Below, one piece after another: positions 37,729-47,176 of a DNA stretch of 64,000 nt. Positions within the stretch are counted from its first letter, which is position 1. Each line of letters begins with the position of its first letter. This DNA is from an uncultured Clostridia bacterium (lineage in GTDB: Bacteria; Bacillota; Clostridia; TANB77; CAG-508). The notes under the pieces were generated by a model. It was not told the DNA's origin and searched no databases. It saw only the letters and a program-made list of their open reading frames with translations. Position numbers and translations under genes: made by a program. The stretch spans positions 66,361 through 130,360 of the forward strand of contig CAKOVI010000003.1 in assembly GCA_934121905.1 (NCBI GenBank), in the 5' to 3' direction.

Positions 37729-38532
37729 TTATATAAATTTGTCTATTTTGATAACATATCTTCCTTTTTTAGTATTTCCAGAAATTTCTTTAAATACAAA
37801 TCTTCCTTTTCCTCTGATTGTAATAACATCTCCTACTTTTACTTGTTTTGATGATTTTGTTTCATTTTTAAAATTTAAAAATACTCTTTCTTGCTCTAAT
37901 ATATCAATTGCTTTACTTCTTGATGTTCTTGCTAAACTTGCCACTATATTGTCTAATCTTAGTGATGCAACGATTTCAGTTATTTCAACTTTTTGAGCTT
38001 CTATTTCTTTTAGGTCTTCTATTTTTTTGGCTTCTATTTCGGCCGAAGAAAATCTTGTTAATGAGCCTAAATTTTGCATTAAAAATTTTTGAACTTCATT
38101 TTTTATAACTATTTCTGCTCCTTTGGATTTTACAGAAATGTCTCCTATTTTTTCTCTTTCTATACCTAGTTTCATTATTGCTCCTAGGTATCTTCTATGG
38201 TCATATTCTTCGTCTAATGCAATTGGTAATGTTATTTTTATAACACTTATCATTTTAGAATGATTTTTTCTTGCCATTTCTTCTGTTAACTTTTCTGGAT
38301 AGATGATTAATATTTTTCTTTCTGCTTCTCCTGCTCCGCCGAAAAAATAGTAGTTTTCAAATTTTACTTTTTTTAAGAATTTATCTACTAAGTCTTGTTC
38401 GGCCAAATTTAAAAAATCTGTAAATTCAATTTTTTTTTTGCTTTTACTAATTTCAATTTTATCTAGTACAATTGCTAATAACAACTTGTCCTCTTGATTT
38501 TTGTAGTCTTTTAGTAATTCTGCTTTACTCAT
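37729..38532 (-). CDS. ylmH: S4-domain RNA-binding protein YlmH
   Basis: 267 residues; YlmH family, reported to act in ribosome-associated quality control as an RqcP-like factor. The N-terminal part contains the family segment FENYYFFGGAGEAERKILI, the middle MISVIKITLPIALDEEYDHRRYLGAIM..., and the C-terminus an S4 domain (LRLDNIVASLARTSRSKAID, VKVGDVITIRGKGRF). ATG with AGAAAGAGAG ahead. Lies 96 bases upstream of recN. No in-frame CGG. Confidence 0.92.
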   Translation of the reverse strand: MSKAELLKDYKNQEDKLLLAIVLDKIEISKSKKKIEFTDFLNLAEQDLVDKFLKKVKFENYYFFGGAGEAERKILIIYPEKLTEEMARKNHSKMISVIKITLPIALDEEYDHRRYLGAIMKLGIEREKIGDISVKSKGAEIVIKNEVQKFLMQNLGSLTRFSSAEIEAKKIEDLKEIEAQKVEITEIVASLRLDNIVASLARTSRSKAIDILEQERVFLNFKNETKSSKQVKVGDVITIRGKGRFVFKEISGNTKKGRYVIKIDKFI

Positions 38533-38622
38533 TTTTATTCAACTCTCTTTCTTCTCACTTTTTTATATTTTACTCGAAAAAGTAAAAAATAGCAATAGTT
38601 ATTGTAATTACTCATCAAAAAA

Positions 38623-38659
38623 ATCCCGAATCATCAAGCAAAGCTTAACAATTCAGGAC
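38623..38659 (-). terminator. Intrinsic terminator
   Basis: An imperfect hairpin, CCTGAATTGTTAAGC against GCTTGATGATTCGGG on the minus strand, followed by a T run, just after the small Cys-rich membrane protein gene. Confidence 0.65.
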
Positions 38660-38667
38660 CTCTATGT

Positions 38668-38850
38668 TTAACCTCTACTGCAACCGCAGCATCCAAAATT
38701 AGTAAATAAAAGTAAAAAGATGATTATGAAAAATAAAATTTCACTATCATTTCCACCAAATAATCCATTCAAAAAACTACCATTATTGCATCCGCAACCA
38801 CCACAACAGCGATTATTTGAATCTTGCATATTTAAACTATTTTCTGGCAT
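38668..38850 (-). CDS. Small Cys/Gly-rich membrane protein
   Basis: 60 residues. A Cys/Gly-rich N-terminal part (RCCGGCGCNNGSFLNGLFGG), one strongly hydrophobic helix (EILFFIIIFLLLFTNFG) and a short GCCGCSRG tail. AAAGGAGG lies 10 bases before the ATG. Proteins of this build (Gly/Cys cluster plus a FLLLFTNFG helix) are frequent in spore-forming Clostridia, from memory of the family; the function is unknown. Confidence 0.75.
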   Translation of the reverse strand: MPENSLNMQDSNNRCCGGCGCNNGSFLNGLFGGNDSEILFFIIIFLLLFTNFGCCGCSRG

Positions 38851-38954
38851 AATTAAAATCCTCCTTTACAATTTACTTTATCTTATGAATTTTCATTGTC
38901 TTTGGTTACAAAAATATGATATAATATCTAAAAAATAAAAAAGGAATGAAAAAA

Positions 38955-41351
38955 ATGATAGAATTACTTTCCCCAGTAGGAGATTTTGAATGCTTAAAGG
39001 CAGCAGTACAAAATGGAGCAAATGCGGTATACTTCGCCGCTAAATCATTTGGAGCAAGAGCTTTTGCCTCAAACTTTGATGATGAAACCTTAGAAGAAGC
39101 AATAAATTATGCAAAACTAAGAAATGTGAAAACAAATCTAACATTAAATACATTAATAAAAGAAGATGAATTTGAAAGTGCCTTTAATCTGGCAAAAAAA
39201 GCATATGAATTTGGAATTGATGCAATAATAATTCAAGACCTAGGTTTAGCCAAAGAACTTATAAAAGCTTTTCCTGACCTACCAATACATGCCAGTACTC
39301 AAATGACAATTCATAATCTAGAAGGTGTAGGTCAATTAAAAGAACTTGGATTTAAAAGGGTCGTATTATCTAGAGAACTTTCTTTAGAAGAAATAAAATA
39401 TATCTGTAAAAATACTGATATCGAAATAGAAGCATTTATTCATGGAGCTCTTTGTATATCGTATTCTGGTCAATGTCTATTTTCAAGTATGATTGGTGGT
39501 CGTTCTGGAAACCGTGGAAAATGTGCTCAAACCTGTAGATTACCTTATGAATTAATTGAACAAAAACCTGATAAAACAAACTCAAAATTGGATAAAGGTT
39601 ACTTATTAAGCACACGTGATTTATGTAGTCTTGAATATATTCCAGATTTAATTGATGCAGGTGTAACATCTTTTAAAATTGAAGGAAGAATGAAAAGTCC
39701 AGAATATGTTGCAACAGTTACAAAAATATATAGAAAATATATCGATTTAGCACTAGATAAAACTAAAAACTATGAAATTGAAGATAGTGATAAAACAAAA
39801 CTAATGCAGGTTTTCAATAGAGGTGGTTTTTCTGAAGGTCATTTAAATTCTAAAGAAAATCGTAATCTTGTATTTAAAGAAAAACAAAATAATATGGGAC
39901 TATATTTAGGAAAAATTTCAAAATATAATAAAAATAAAGGTCTTGTGACTGTGAGTGTTCAATCAGATTTATGTATTGGAGATTCCATAAGTTTCGAAAA
40001 AGAACCTACTAAATATATGGTTTCAGAATTGCTTAACAAAAATCAAAATATAAAGTCTGCTAAATTCAACCAAACTGTTACATTTGGAAGGATGAAAGGT
40101 AATATAAATATTGGTGATAAAGTATATAAAATTTCTAGCAAAAGCCTTTCAGATGAAGCTAGAAAAAGCTATTTAAAGGAAAATATAAAAAATCAGTTAG
40201 ATTGTAAGTTAGAAATAAAAAATGGTCAAAAGATTGATGTTCATATTTCCTGTGAAAAATTTAATTGTAATATAAATTATGTTTATGACTATATCCCAGA
40301 AATTGCTCAAAATGTTGGTATAACTAGAGAAACAATAATCTCAAAATTTAATAAGACTTTAGACACTGAATTTGAATTTACAAATTTTGATATAGATTTG
40401 GATAGTAATTTATTTATTCCTGTTTCTGTGTTAAATGATATTAGGCGTACTGGAATAAATATTATAAGAGAAGAAATTATAAAAAGTTTTAAGCATACAG
40501 CTAAAGACATTACTCTTGCAACTCCTTGTTATAAAAATTCTTCACAAATATCTCCGAAAATCTCATTGTTGCTAAATAATTTAGATTTGGATTATTCCAA
40601 ACTAGACAAAGTTGATAAATTGTATATACCTTTAAAGTATTTTATTAGTGCTAAATATGCCAATACTTTAAAATATTTTTCGAATAATTTTAACTTATAT
40701 ATTTATATGCCAACAATTATTAGAAAAAATAGTACACAATTGTCTAAAAAGGCTATAGAAAAAAGTATAAATGATTTTAATATAAAGGGAATTGTTATAT
40801 CAAATTTGTCAGAATTGAAGTTACTTCCTTTGATTTCTACAAACCTTGATATTGTTGGAAATTATACTTTAAATCTATATAATACCTTTTCTGCACAGGC
40901 TTTAAATACTCTAAATTTTTCTACTGTTACAGTTTCACCTGAATTGGATGAAAAAGGTATTTTTGATTTGTGTAATAATCCTTTCGAACATAATGAATTA
41001 ATTGTTTATGGTAATATTCCTGTTATGACAATGAATTATTGTGTTTTAGGCAGGTCTAATAAGTGTTATAATTCTTGTAAAAGGCTTTGTATTTCTGATA
41101 ATAAGTACTTTCTTAAAGATAGGATGGGATTTTTGTTTAGAATTATTCCTGATAATATGCAAACTGTTAGTACTATTTATAATACAAAAACTACTTCTAT
41201 TAATTTTGATGGTTTTAATATTGATTTTGCTAGAATTGATGTTTTGGATGAAAATGTTGATGAAGTTAATAATATTATTAGAGTTGTTAAAAATGGTGAG
41301 CGTTTTGAAGGTAAGGATTTTACAAATGGTAATTTGAAAAGAGAAATTTAA
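38955..41351 (+). CDS. U32 family peptidase/tRNA- or rRNA-hydroxylation-type protein (DUF3656)
   Basis: 798 residues. The U32 signature EAFIHGALCISYSGQCLFSS lies near residue 160; IELLSPVGDFECLKAAVQNG and YFAAKSFGARAFASNF are typical openings. Characterised members (TrhP, RlhA) modify RNA with a Fe-S cluster, so peptidase is a historical name. Conserved Cys follow (GKCAQTCRLPYEL). The C-terminal DUF3656 part has NYCVLGRSNKCYNSC. ATG at 38955 is taken because AAAGGA is 10 bases ahead; an ATG three codons earlier nearly touches that site. No in-frame CGG. Confidence 0.88.
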   Translation: MIELLSPVGDFECLKAAVQNGANAVYFAAKSFGARAFASNFDDETLEEAINYAKLRNVKTNLTLNTLIKEDEFESAFNLAKKAYEFGIDAIIIQDLGLAKELIKAFPDLPIHASTQMTIHNLEGVGQLKELGFKRVVLSRELSLEEIKYICKNTDIEIEAFIHGALCISYSGQCLFSSMIGGRSGNRGKCAQTCRLPYELIEQKPDKTNSKLDKGYLLSTRDLCSLEYIPDLIDAGVTSFKIEGRMKSPEYVATVTKIYRKYIDLALDKTKNYEIEDSDKTKLMQVFNRGGFSEGHLNSKENRNLVFKEKQNNMGLYLGKISKYNKNKGLVTVSVQSDLCIGDSISFEKEPTKYMVSELLNKNQNIKSAKFNQTVTFGRMKGNINIGDKVYKISSKSLSDEARKSYLKENIKNQLDCKLEIKNGQKIDVHISCEKFNCNINYVYDYIPEIAQNVGITRETIISKFNKTLDTEFEFTNFDIDLDSNLFIPVSVLNDIRRTGINIIREEIIKSFKHTAKDITLATPCYKNSSQISPKISLLLNNLDLDYSKLDKVDKLYIPLKYFISAKYANTLKYFSNNFNLYIYMPTIIRKNSTQLSKKAIEKSINDFNIKGIVISNLSELKLLPLISTNLDIVGNYTLNLYNTFSAQALNTLNFSTVTVSPELDEKGIFDLCNNPFEHNELIVYGNIPVMTMNYCVLGRSNKCYNSCKRLCISDNKYFLKDRMGFLFRIIPDNMQTVSTIYNTKTTSINFDGFNIDFARIDVLDENVDEVNNIIRVVKNGERFEGKDFTNGNLKREI

Positions 41352-41360
41352 TGAAAAGGA

Positions 41361-41387
41361 AAACAGGAGGTTATTTACCTCCTGTTT
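41361..41387. terminator. Bidirectional intrinsic terminator
   Basis: AAACAGGAGG pairs with CCTCCTGTTT around a 7-base loop; between the U32 gene and the convergent small gene. Confidence 0.85.
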
Positions 41388-41393
41388 GTTGAC

Positions 41394-41552
41394 TTACAAA
41401 AAAACTATTATTGCACTCACTAATATTATGAACACAATGGCTTCCCACCGTAATTCTTCCCTTTCATGAATGCCAGTGTCTTCATTTTTCTTGTACTTAA
41501 AGAAAATATCCTCCCAAAAGCCCAAGTCTTCTTCGTTTTTGGTTTTCTTCAT
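41394..41552 (-). CDS. Small single-helix membrane protein
   Basis: 52 residues beginning MKKTKNEEDLGFWEDIFFKY and ending with a hydrophobic helix (WEAIVFIILVSAIIVFL). AAGGAGGAAAAA precedes the ATG at 41552. Charged N-terminal half, membrane anchor at the C-terminus. Codon 36 is CGG (41448-41450) in the context TTA-CGG-TGG; reading must stay in frame here to produce the helix, so this is a counterexample to obligatory shifting at CGG. Not recognised. Confidence 0.7.
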   Translation of the reverse strand: MKKTKNEEDLGFWEDIFFKYKKNEDTGIHEREELRWEAIVFIILVSAIIVFL

Positions 41553-41637
41553 AAGTTTTTCCTCCTTGCTTAGCTTATTGGCTTGTTCTCTTCAATTATA
41601 CCACAATCCCAAACAATTATCAAATTCCTAACCAACT

Positions 41638-42192
41638 CTACTTATACTCAAATCCCCTAACTTCGCAATTATCCATTTTTGCACTAGCAATATTTCCATC
41701 CTCATCTGCTCCATTAAAATAAGCATTTATCGCCCTGCAAACTCCTGCATGAGTTACAATCAAAATATTTTTTCCAGATTGTTCTTCTTTTACTCTATCC
41801 AAAAAATTCCAAACTCTATTACATACATCTTTTATAGGTTCAATATTTCTTTCTTTAGAATTAATTTTATAATCATGTATTTTTTCCCAGTCACCAATCA
41901 TGTCTTTTATCTCATCTTTTGTTTTTCCTTCAAAATCTCCAAAACCTCTTTCTTCTAAAGCTTTATCATATATAATTTTGCACTTTTTATCTTCATTTAC
42001 AATTTCTGCAGTTTTCATAGTTCTCTTAAGTGGAGAACAATAAATCAAATCTATATCACACTTATTAATTTCATCCTTAGCTTTTATGGCCTGTTTTATT
42101 CCAGTTTCATTTAACTCTATATCTGTTTTTCCTTGTGTTTTTTGTGCCAAATTCCAATCGGTTTGACCATGTCTTATTACATATACCTTCAT
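41638..42192 (-). CDS. Histidine phosphatase family protein (phosphoglycerate mutase-like)
   Basis: 184 residues. The phosphohistidine motif IRHGQTDWN is at residues 6-14, the second catalytic region is ALEERGFGDFEGKT, and VTHAGVCRAI holds the second His. The branch includes PhoE, CobC and generic phosphatases; the substrate is not evident. ATG at 42192 has AAGGAGG 8 bases ahead, so the frame upstream to 42234 is not used. Confidence 0.9.
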   Translation of the reverse strand: MKVYVIRHGQTDWNLAQKTQGKTDIELNETGIKQAIKAKDEINKCDIDLIYCSPLKRTMKTAEIVNEDKKCKIIYDKALEERGFGDFEGKTKDEIKDMIGDWEKIHDYKINSKERNIEPIKDVCNRVWNFLDRVKEEQSGKNILIVTHAGVCRAINAYFNGADEDGNIASAKMDNCEVRGFEYK

Positions 42193-42269
42193 CTTGCATA
42201 CCTCCTTAATTAACTTAGGGTTAAAATATATCATATTTGCTAAAATAAGACAAGCAAATTACTATTATT

Positions 42270-42584
42270 TTATACTTCGTGTTTCTTGCTAAGTTCTATT
42301 ATTAAATCCATGTTATCATCTTCTGCTGCCTTATTTTTTCTAATAGCTCCACACTTTTTACATTTAAAAATAATAACATATCCCTTTTTATTGCTAATTT
42401 CAAGCCCTACTGGTTCTAAATCTCCATGACATTCTTCCTGCCTATCACCTGGATTTATATCAACATGTTTTGAATGTAAACAATATGGACAATGATTTCT
42501 GCACGAATACCCTAGCTTGGGAACTTGTTTTCCACAATTTTCGCATATGAACTCTTCATCTATTACTGTAAAATTTCTCTGCAT
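42270..42584 (-). CDS. RNHCP domain zinc-binding protein
   Basis: 104 residues. Two Cys pairs (FICENCGKQVP, CRNHCPYCL) and a third (FKCKKCGAIRKNKA) build zinc sites; the RNHCP core is CRNHCPYCLHSKHVDINPGDR. The ATG at 42584 with AAAGGAAAA ahead is correct; the longer frame to 42737 only reads through a REP palindrome and the end of the next gene. Function of the domain is unknown; the name reflects the motif. Confidence 0.88.
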   Translation of the reverse strand: MQRNFTVIDEEFICENCGKQVPKLGYSCRNHCPYCLHSKHVDINPGDRQEECHGDLEPVGLEISNKKGYVIIFKCKKCGAIRKNKAAEDDNMDLIIELSKKHEV

Positions 42585-42606
42585 AATGTTTTCCTTTCTT
42601 TTTTCT

Positions 42607-42649
42607 GATTGGGGACGGTTCTTTTGAGCTACAAGAACCGTCCCCAATC
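42607..42649. repeat. REP-like palindrome, GGGGACGGTTC type
   Basis: GATTGGGGACGGTTCTT (42607-42623) and its reverse complement at the right end, separated by a short non-palindromic centre (TGAGCTAC). Begins 9 bases after the nucleoside kinase stop. Confidence 0.9.
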
Positions 42650-42657
42650 CAAAAAAA

Positions 42658-44298
42658 TTAATACTCAAAATATCCGCCACCAAGAAATTCCTTAAGTAAA
42701 GAATTTGCTGGTATATATTCAGAAGGTATTGATTCAAAATACTTCAATATATTTATCAATCTAACCGCTTCTGCATGTTCTTTCTTTTCTTTAGGTATTG
42801 CCTCTAACAATGGAAGAGCAATATCTTTTAAAGCCGCAATTTCATATATTAATGATGTATTAAAAATACTATCTGCTGTTTCTTGATATGGGAAAATGTT
42901 TCTTCTTTCTCCTCTATTTACCTTTGCCCAAGAGTCTAAAGTGTGTTCAGCACTGTAATTTCTAAATTGGTAATCTCTTACAATTCTTCTTATTAATCTT
43001 GAATCTGTTGTTGATATTCTATTTAATCTATCCATATTCAGAACTGTTAAATCACTTATATATACCTTATATTTATGATCTTTTGAAATTTGAGAAGTAA
43101 GTTTATCATTTAAACAATGAATTCCTTCTATTACCAAAATCTCATCTTCTGCTAGATGCATTGTTTTTCCTTTATATCTTTTAGTTCCCACTGTAAAGTC
43201 AAATTCTGGGCATTCAATTGTTTCTCCTTTTAATAAAGCTGTTAGGTGTTTATTAAATAATTCTAAGTCTATTGCTTCTATGTTTTCAAAATCATATTCG
43301 CCCTTTTCGTCTCTTGGAGTATCTTCTCTTTCTACAAAATAATTGTCTACTGAAATTGTAACTGGTTTTAAACCATTAATTTTTAATTGCAAACCTAGCC
43401 TTTGTGCAAATGTTGTTTTTCCTGATGATGAAGGTCCTGCAATAAGTACCATTTTTACATTTTTATTTGCTGCAATTTTGTCTGCTATTTGTGCGATTTT
43501 TTTCTCATGTAGTGCTTCTTCTAACATTATTAAATTTTTTATATTTCCATGTTTTATTATGTTATTTAATTTGTAGATTGTTGTAACATCTAAAATCTTA
43601 TGTATATCATTATATTCGTCTAAAGCCCAATGTAATTTTTTTGTTTCTTTATATTTTGGTAAAACATATGGATTATTGATACTTGGATATCTTAATAAAA
43701 ATCCATCATCATATTTTACTAAATCAAATATTTTTACAATTCCTGTATTTATTGCAATATCTTCATATATATAATTATAGTAGTTTTCACAATAATACAT
43801 ATTTATAATTTCGTTGTTTTTTAAGTCTAATTGAAGCCTTCCTTTTGATGAATTTTCTTGTTCATAAAGCTCTTCTGCTTCTTTTCTTGTTAATTTTTTC
43901 TGAGTTATTGGTAAGTTTTGGCTTACAATATTTCTCATTTCTTTTTCAACATTTTCTAGTATTTCATCTGTTACTTCCATATTGTCTATTGAACAAAACA
44001 TTGAATTTGATAATTGATAGTTTACTCTTATTTTCGCTTCTTTATATGTCTTATCAAATGCTTTTGCCATTATATATATTAATGTTCTTCTATATACTTT
44101 CATTCCGCCATCTGTTGCTATATTTACAAGTTGTACTTCACTATCTTCATTTAGTTCATAATCTAATCTTTGATATTCATTGTTTACTTTTGCTCCTATA
44201 ATTGGGAACTCACTTTGTTCTATTTCTTCTTTGAATGCCTCTCTTACTGTAATTTTCTCTTGTAGCTCTTTTTGATTTAAATCATAAGTTATTATCAT
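42658..44298 (-). CDS. Nucleoside kinase with N-terminal TGS-like domain (uridine kinase family)
   Basis: 546 residues. Residues 1-60 resemble the threonyl-tRNA synthetase TGS domain, followed by a TxxH-like region (YRRTLIYIMAKAFDKTY), as in the fused Udk-type proteins of Clostridia. The kinase part has P-loop GPSSSGKTTFA at about 287-297, NYFVEREDTPRDEKGEYDFE and ILVIEGIHCLND. It should phosphorylate a nucleoside, probably uridine or cytidine. AGGAAGGAATGAG precedes the ATG. A REP element lies just downstream. No in-frame CGG. Confidence 0.88.
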   Translation of the reverse strand: MIITYDLNQKELQEKITVREAFKEEIEQSEFPIIGAKVNNEYQRLDYELNEDSEVQLVNIATDGGMKVYRRTLIYIMAKAFDKTYKEAKIRVNYQLSNSMFCSIDNMEVTDEILENVEKEMRNIVSQNLPITQKKLTRKEAEELYEQENSSKGRLQLDLKNNEIINMYYCENYYNYIYEDIAINTGIVKIFDLVKYDDGFLLRYPSINNPYVLPKYKETKKLHWALDEYNDIHKILDVTTIYKLNNIIKHGNIKNLIMLEEALHEKKIAQIADKIAANKNVKMVLIAGPSSSGKTTFAQRLGLQLKINGLKPVTISVDNYFVEREDTPRDEKGEYDFENIEAIDLELFNKHLTALLKGETIECPEFDFTVGTKRYKGKTMHLAEDEILVIEGIHCLNDKLTSQISKDHKYKVYISDLTVLNMDRLNRISTTDSRLIRRIVRDYQFRNYSAEHTLDSWAKVNRGERRNIFPYQETADSIFNTSLIYEIAALKDIALPLLEAIPKEKKEHAEAVRLINILKYFESIPSEYIPANSLLKEFLGGGYFEY

Positions 44299-44437
44299 AA
44301 TTTATCTCATTCCTTCCTAAATGTATTTATATTAATATATTATTCAATCTTTTTACTTGTTTAGTATAACATATTGATATTTAAATAGTCAATTATTTTT
44401 ACAATAATCTCTTTGTCTTGCTTTATTCAGGCATTTA

Positions 44438-44466
44438 TTGACAATTTGTTCCAAAAAGTGTATAAT
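44438..44466 (+). promoter_or_regulatory. Consensus sigma-A promoter
   Basis: Perfect TTGACA (44438-44443), 17-base spacer, perfect TATAAT (44461-44466), 44 bases before the start codon of the von Willebrand A protein. The strongest promoter seen in the window. Confidence 0.9.
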
Positions 44467-44509
44467 ATAAGTGGTGAAAAAATACTCTTTTACTAAGGAG
44501 GGAGTTATT

Positions 44510-47014
44510 ATGAAAAATAAAATTTGGAAAAATTTAGAAAAATTAATTATATTTTTATTGTTGATATCTTTTTTAGGATGTCAAAGTGGAATTGTTTATG
44601 GAATGGATTATGGTGGAGTAGAATTCTCCCCAAGGCCTAGTCCAAGCCCATCTTTAGGTGGAGGTTCTTCTTCTTCAGGTAACAATAATGGCAATACTGA
44701 TGCATCATCTTCAAATGAGTCAACAGTATCAATTCCATCATATGTTGGAATCGAAGGTTATGTAAAAGAAAATGTTGAATCAGTAAACAGTACGAAAATA
44801 GGTAAAGAAAATGATGAAGCTAGCGTTGATTCTACAGAGGTTCCTCTTAGTGATGTTACAGTTAAATATGTAGACAATGTTGGAAACAATTTTTCTACTA
44901 CTACTGATGTAGATGGAAAATATCAATTTGGAATTGATAGATTAGGTTCTGGTGAGCACACATACCACATTGAATATACTTATCCAAATACAAGCGAAGG
45001 AGAAATAAATAGCATTGATACTGTAGATGCTGCAAAAATAATACAACAAAAACTAAAATACAATGGACAAGATTATATGGGCGGTGAATCTAAAGAAGGT
45101 TTTAAAATAATTGAAAAAAGTGGAAAATCTGCAGCCCAAGTTTATCTTGTATTAGACTGTTCTTACAGTATGGATACAGAAATAGAAGTCAAAGAAAATA
45201 ATACTACTGTTAAAAAAACAAAACTAGAAATTGAAAAACAAATTGCTAAAAATATTATAAACTCATTATTAACAGGAGAAAAAAATATTTACATAGGTCT
45301 TGTAGTATTTACTGGTGTATGTTATAGACGTGTAGCTTTAACCAACAATGTAGATACATTAACAAATGCACTTGATGGCGAAATAGAATTCTCTGACAAA
45401 GGATATACAAATATATTAGGAGCATTAAATAAGGCAAATGAATCTTTTATAAATAGTAATGCAAATAATTCAAATAAATATATGTTCTTACTTTCTGATG
45501 GTTTACCAACATCAGATGGAAATAAAGAAAATACACTTTACAGAGTTGATTATTCATCTCCAGATGCTGCTTCTTTAATAGCAGAAAATGATGCTAAACT
45601 AGAAAAAATTGCCCAAAATACTAAAACAAAACTAGAAAATATTGAAAATAACGACAAAGTAAAAGTATTTTCTGTAATAACTAACTTAGAAGATGAAAAA
45701 GATAAAAATATGCTTGACAATATATTTAAAAATAATAAAAATGATGAATATAATAAATTTTACAATGTAGATAGTATTGAAAATGTTTCAAAAGAAATCG
45801 TAAAAGAATTTGAAAAATATGTTAAAGAAAGTATCGAAACTATAGATAACGGTTATAGTCTAAATAAAGTAGTCAGAAAAAAAATAGAAGAGAACTTTGG
45901 AACTTTCGAATATAAAAACACAAACTGTTTCCAAGCATTAGATATGGAAATAAAAACTTCTAATCTTGAAGAATTTAAAAAATATGCTACAGAATTATTT
46001 AATAAAACAAGTATAACTATAACTAGCAAAGAATGCACTGCAAATTTATATTATGGTACACTTCCAGAACCTAACCCTAAAGTTGAAAAAAATGAAGATG
46101 GAGAAGTAGTTCATATAACCCATTACATACTAAGTGAAGTTAGGCTCACTGCACCTGATATATATCTAACTAAACTTCCTCAATATACAATAACACCTAA
46201 AATCTCTGTAACAGGTTTAGCAGTTGTTGCAAGTACAGGAACAGTAATTGATAGACAAGTTACAACTACAGAAGAAGCTGAAAATTTAATCTCAACTATT
46301 GAAAAGGATTTATTATATGGAAGTACTGCAGTAGTTAGATATACAGTAGATGTAACAAACACATCTCTTTACAATGACACCAAAACAGTTAGTATATTAT
46401 TCTATGTACCTGATGGATTTACTTGTGATACAAAATCAGTTTCTGCTGTTGGAATAGGTGAGAATAACAAAAAACAGAAATTAAATATAACAAAGATTAC
46501 TTCTTTAACTGCTGATACAATATATAATTATAGTGATATAAATGATATCTTATCTGAGGAAGCAATTAACAAGATAAAAGGAAATGATTCTGAACAACCT
46601 ACATCAGCTATTGCTGTAACTGTTCAAGTTAAAGACGATGATAGTCACTATGTTTTACCAACCAATGGTTCTATCAAAATAAATATTAACACAACAAAAT
46701 TACTTGGTAATGATGAAGAAATGTCATATGGTGCAGATGCAGAAATCCTATCATATTCAAATGATTCTTATAAAAGAATAGAATATAAAGCCAAAGCATC
46801 TAGCTCTGCTGTATCTCAAGTAGCTGTTGCAGGAAATGCTTCTACAAAAGAAAAAGATTATACTAAAACAAGCAATAAAGGAATAATTTTACTACCTACT
46901 GGTGGAGATAAAAGAATGTTAAAACAACGCATTTTACTTGTAATTCTTGTAAGTGCTTGTGGAATAATTATATACAAATTAAAAAAATCTGAAAAAGATA
47001 AACATAATAAATAA
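44510..47014 (+). CDS. Secreted, membrane-anchored von Willebrand factor A protein
   Basis: 834 residues. ATG at 44510 has AAGGAGGGAG ahead. A signal peptide (LEKLIIFLLLISFLGC) is followed by a Ser/Asn/Pro-rich linker, a CNA-B/SpaA-like beta domain with a dockerin-like TVDAAKIIQQ segment (about 75-190), a vWA domain from about 195 with the metal-site LDCSYSMD (DxSxS), repeated beta regions, and a C-terminal membrane helix (LLVILVSACGIIIYKL) with a basic tail. There is no LPxTG motif, though LLPTGGDK precedes the helix and could be a variant sorting signal. Probably a surface adhesin or pilus-tip-type protein. Confidence 0.85.
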   Translation: MKNKIWKNLEKLIIFLLLISFLGCQSGIVYGMDYGGVEFSPRPSPSPSLGGGSSSSGNNNGNTDASSSNESTVSIPSYVGIEGYVKENVESVNSTKIGKENDEASVDSTEVPLSDVTVKYVDNVGNNFSTTTDVDGKYQFGIDRLGSGEHTYHIEYTYPNTSEGEINSIDTVDAAKIIQQKLKYNGQDYMGGESKEGFKIIEKSGKSAAQVYLVLDCSYSMDTEIEVKENNTTVKKTKLEIEKQIAKNIINSLLTGEKNIYIGLVVFTGVCYRRVALTNNVDTLTNALDGEIEFSDKGYTNILGALNKANESFINSNANNSNKYMFLLSDGLPTSDGNKENTLYRVDYSSPDAASLIAENDAKLEKIAQNTKTKLENIENNDKVKVFSVITNLEDEKDKNMLDNIFKNNKNDEYNKFYNVDSIENVSKEIVKEFEKYVKESIETIDNGYSLNKVVRKKIEENFGTFEYKNTNCFQALDMEIKTSNLEEFKKYATELFNKTSITITSKECTANLYYGTLPEPNPKVEKNEDGEVVHITHYILSEVRLTAPDIYLTKLPQYTITPKISVTGLAVVASTGTVIDRQVTTTEEAENLISTIEKDLLYGSTAVVRYTVDVTNTSLYNDTKTVSILFYVPDGFTCDTKSVSAVGIGENNKKQKLNITKITSLTADTIYNYSDINDILSEEAINKIKGNDSEQPTSAIAVTVQVKDDDSHYVLPTNGSIKININTTKLLGNDEEMSYGADAEILSYSNDSYKRIEYKAKASSSAVSQVAVAGNASTKEKDYTKTSNKGIILLPTGGDKRMLKQRILLVILVSACGIIIYKLKKSEKDKHNK

Positions 47015-47020
47015 TCATAT

Positions 47021-47057
47021 AAAACGTTCATATTACATTTTTAATGTGAACGTTTTT
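47021..47057 (+). terminator. Intrinsic terminator
   Basis: AAACGTTCA pairs with TGAACGTTT, with ACATT/AATGT inside, followed by a T run. Confidence 0.85.
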
Positions 47058-47176
47058 ATTTTTTCGTCTCTTCCCTGTTTATAAAAAATTTCCAAAAAAG
47101 TCATAAACCACAAACAACTTCATATAAATTACTAAAAGCAAGTACAAACACAAAAAAGTACATAGGAGGTACAAAC

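Noticed and set aside
42585..42737. N-terminal extension of the RNHCP gene
   Set aside because: It runs through a REP palindrome and the end of the nucleoside kinase; the internal ATG at 42584 has a ribosome site and the zinc motifs follow directly.
44510..44600. Lipoprotein signal in the von Willebrand A protein
   Set aside because: The Cys follows FLG, which does not fit the lipobox well, and there is a C-terminal membrane anchor; a normal signal peptide is more likely.
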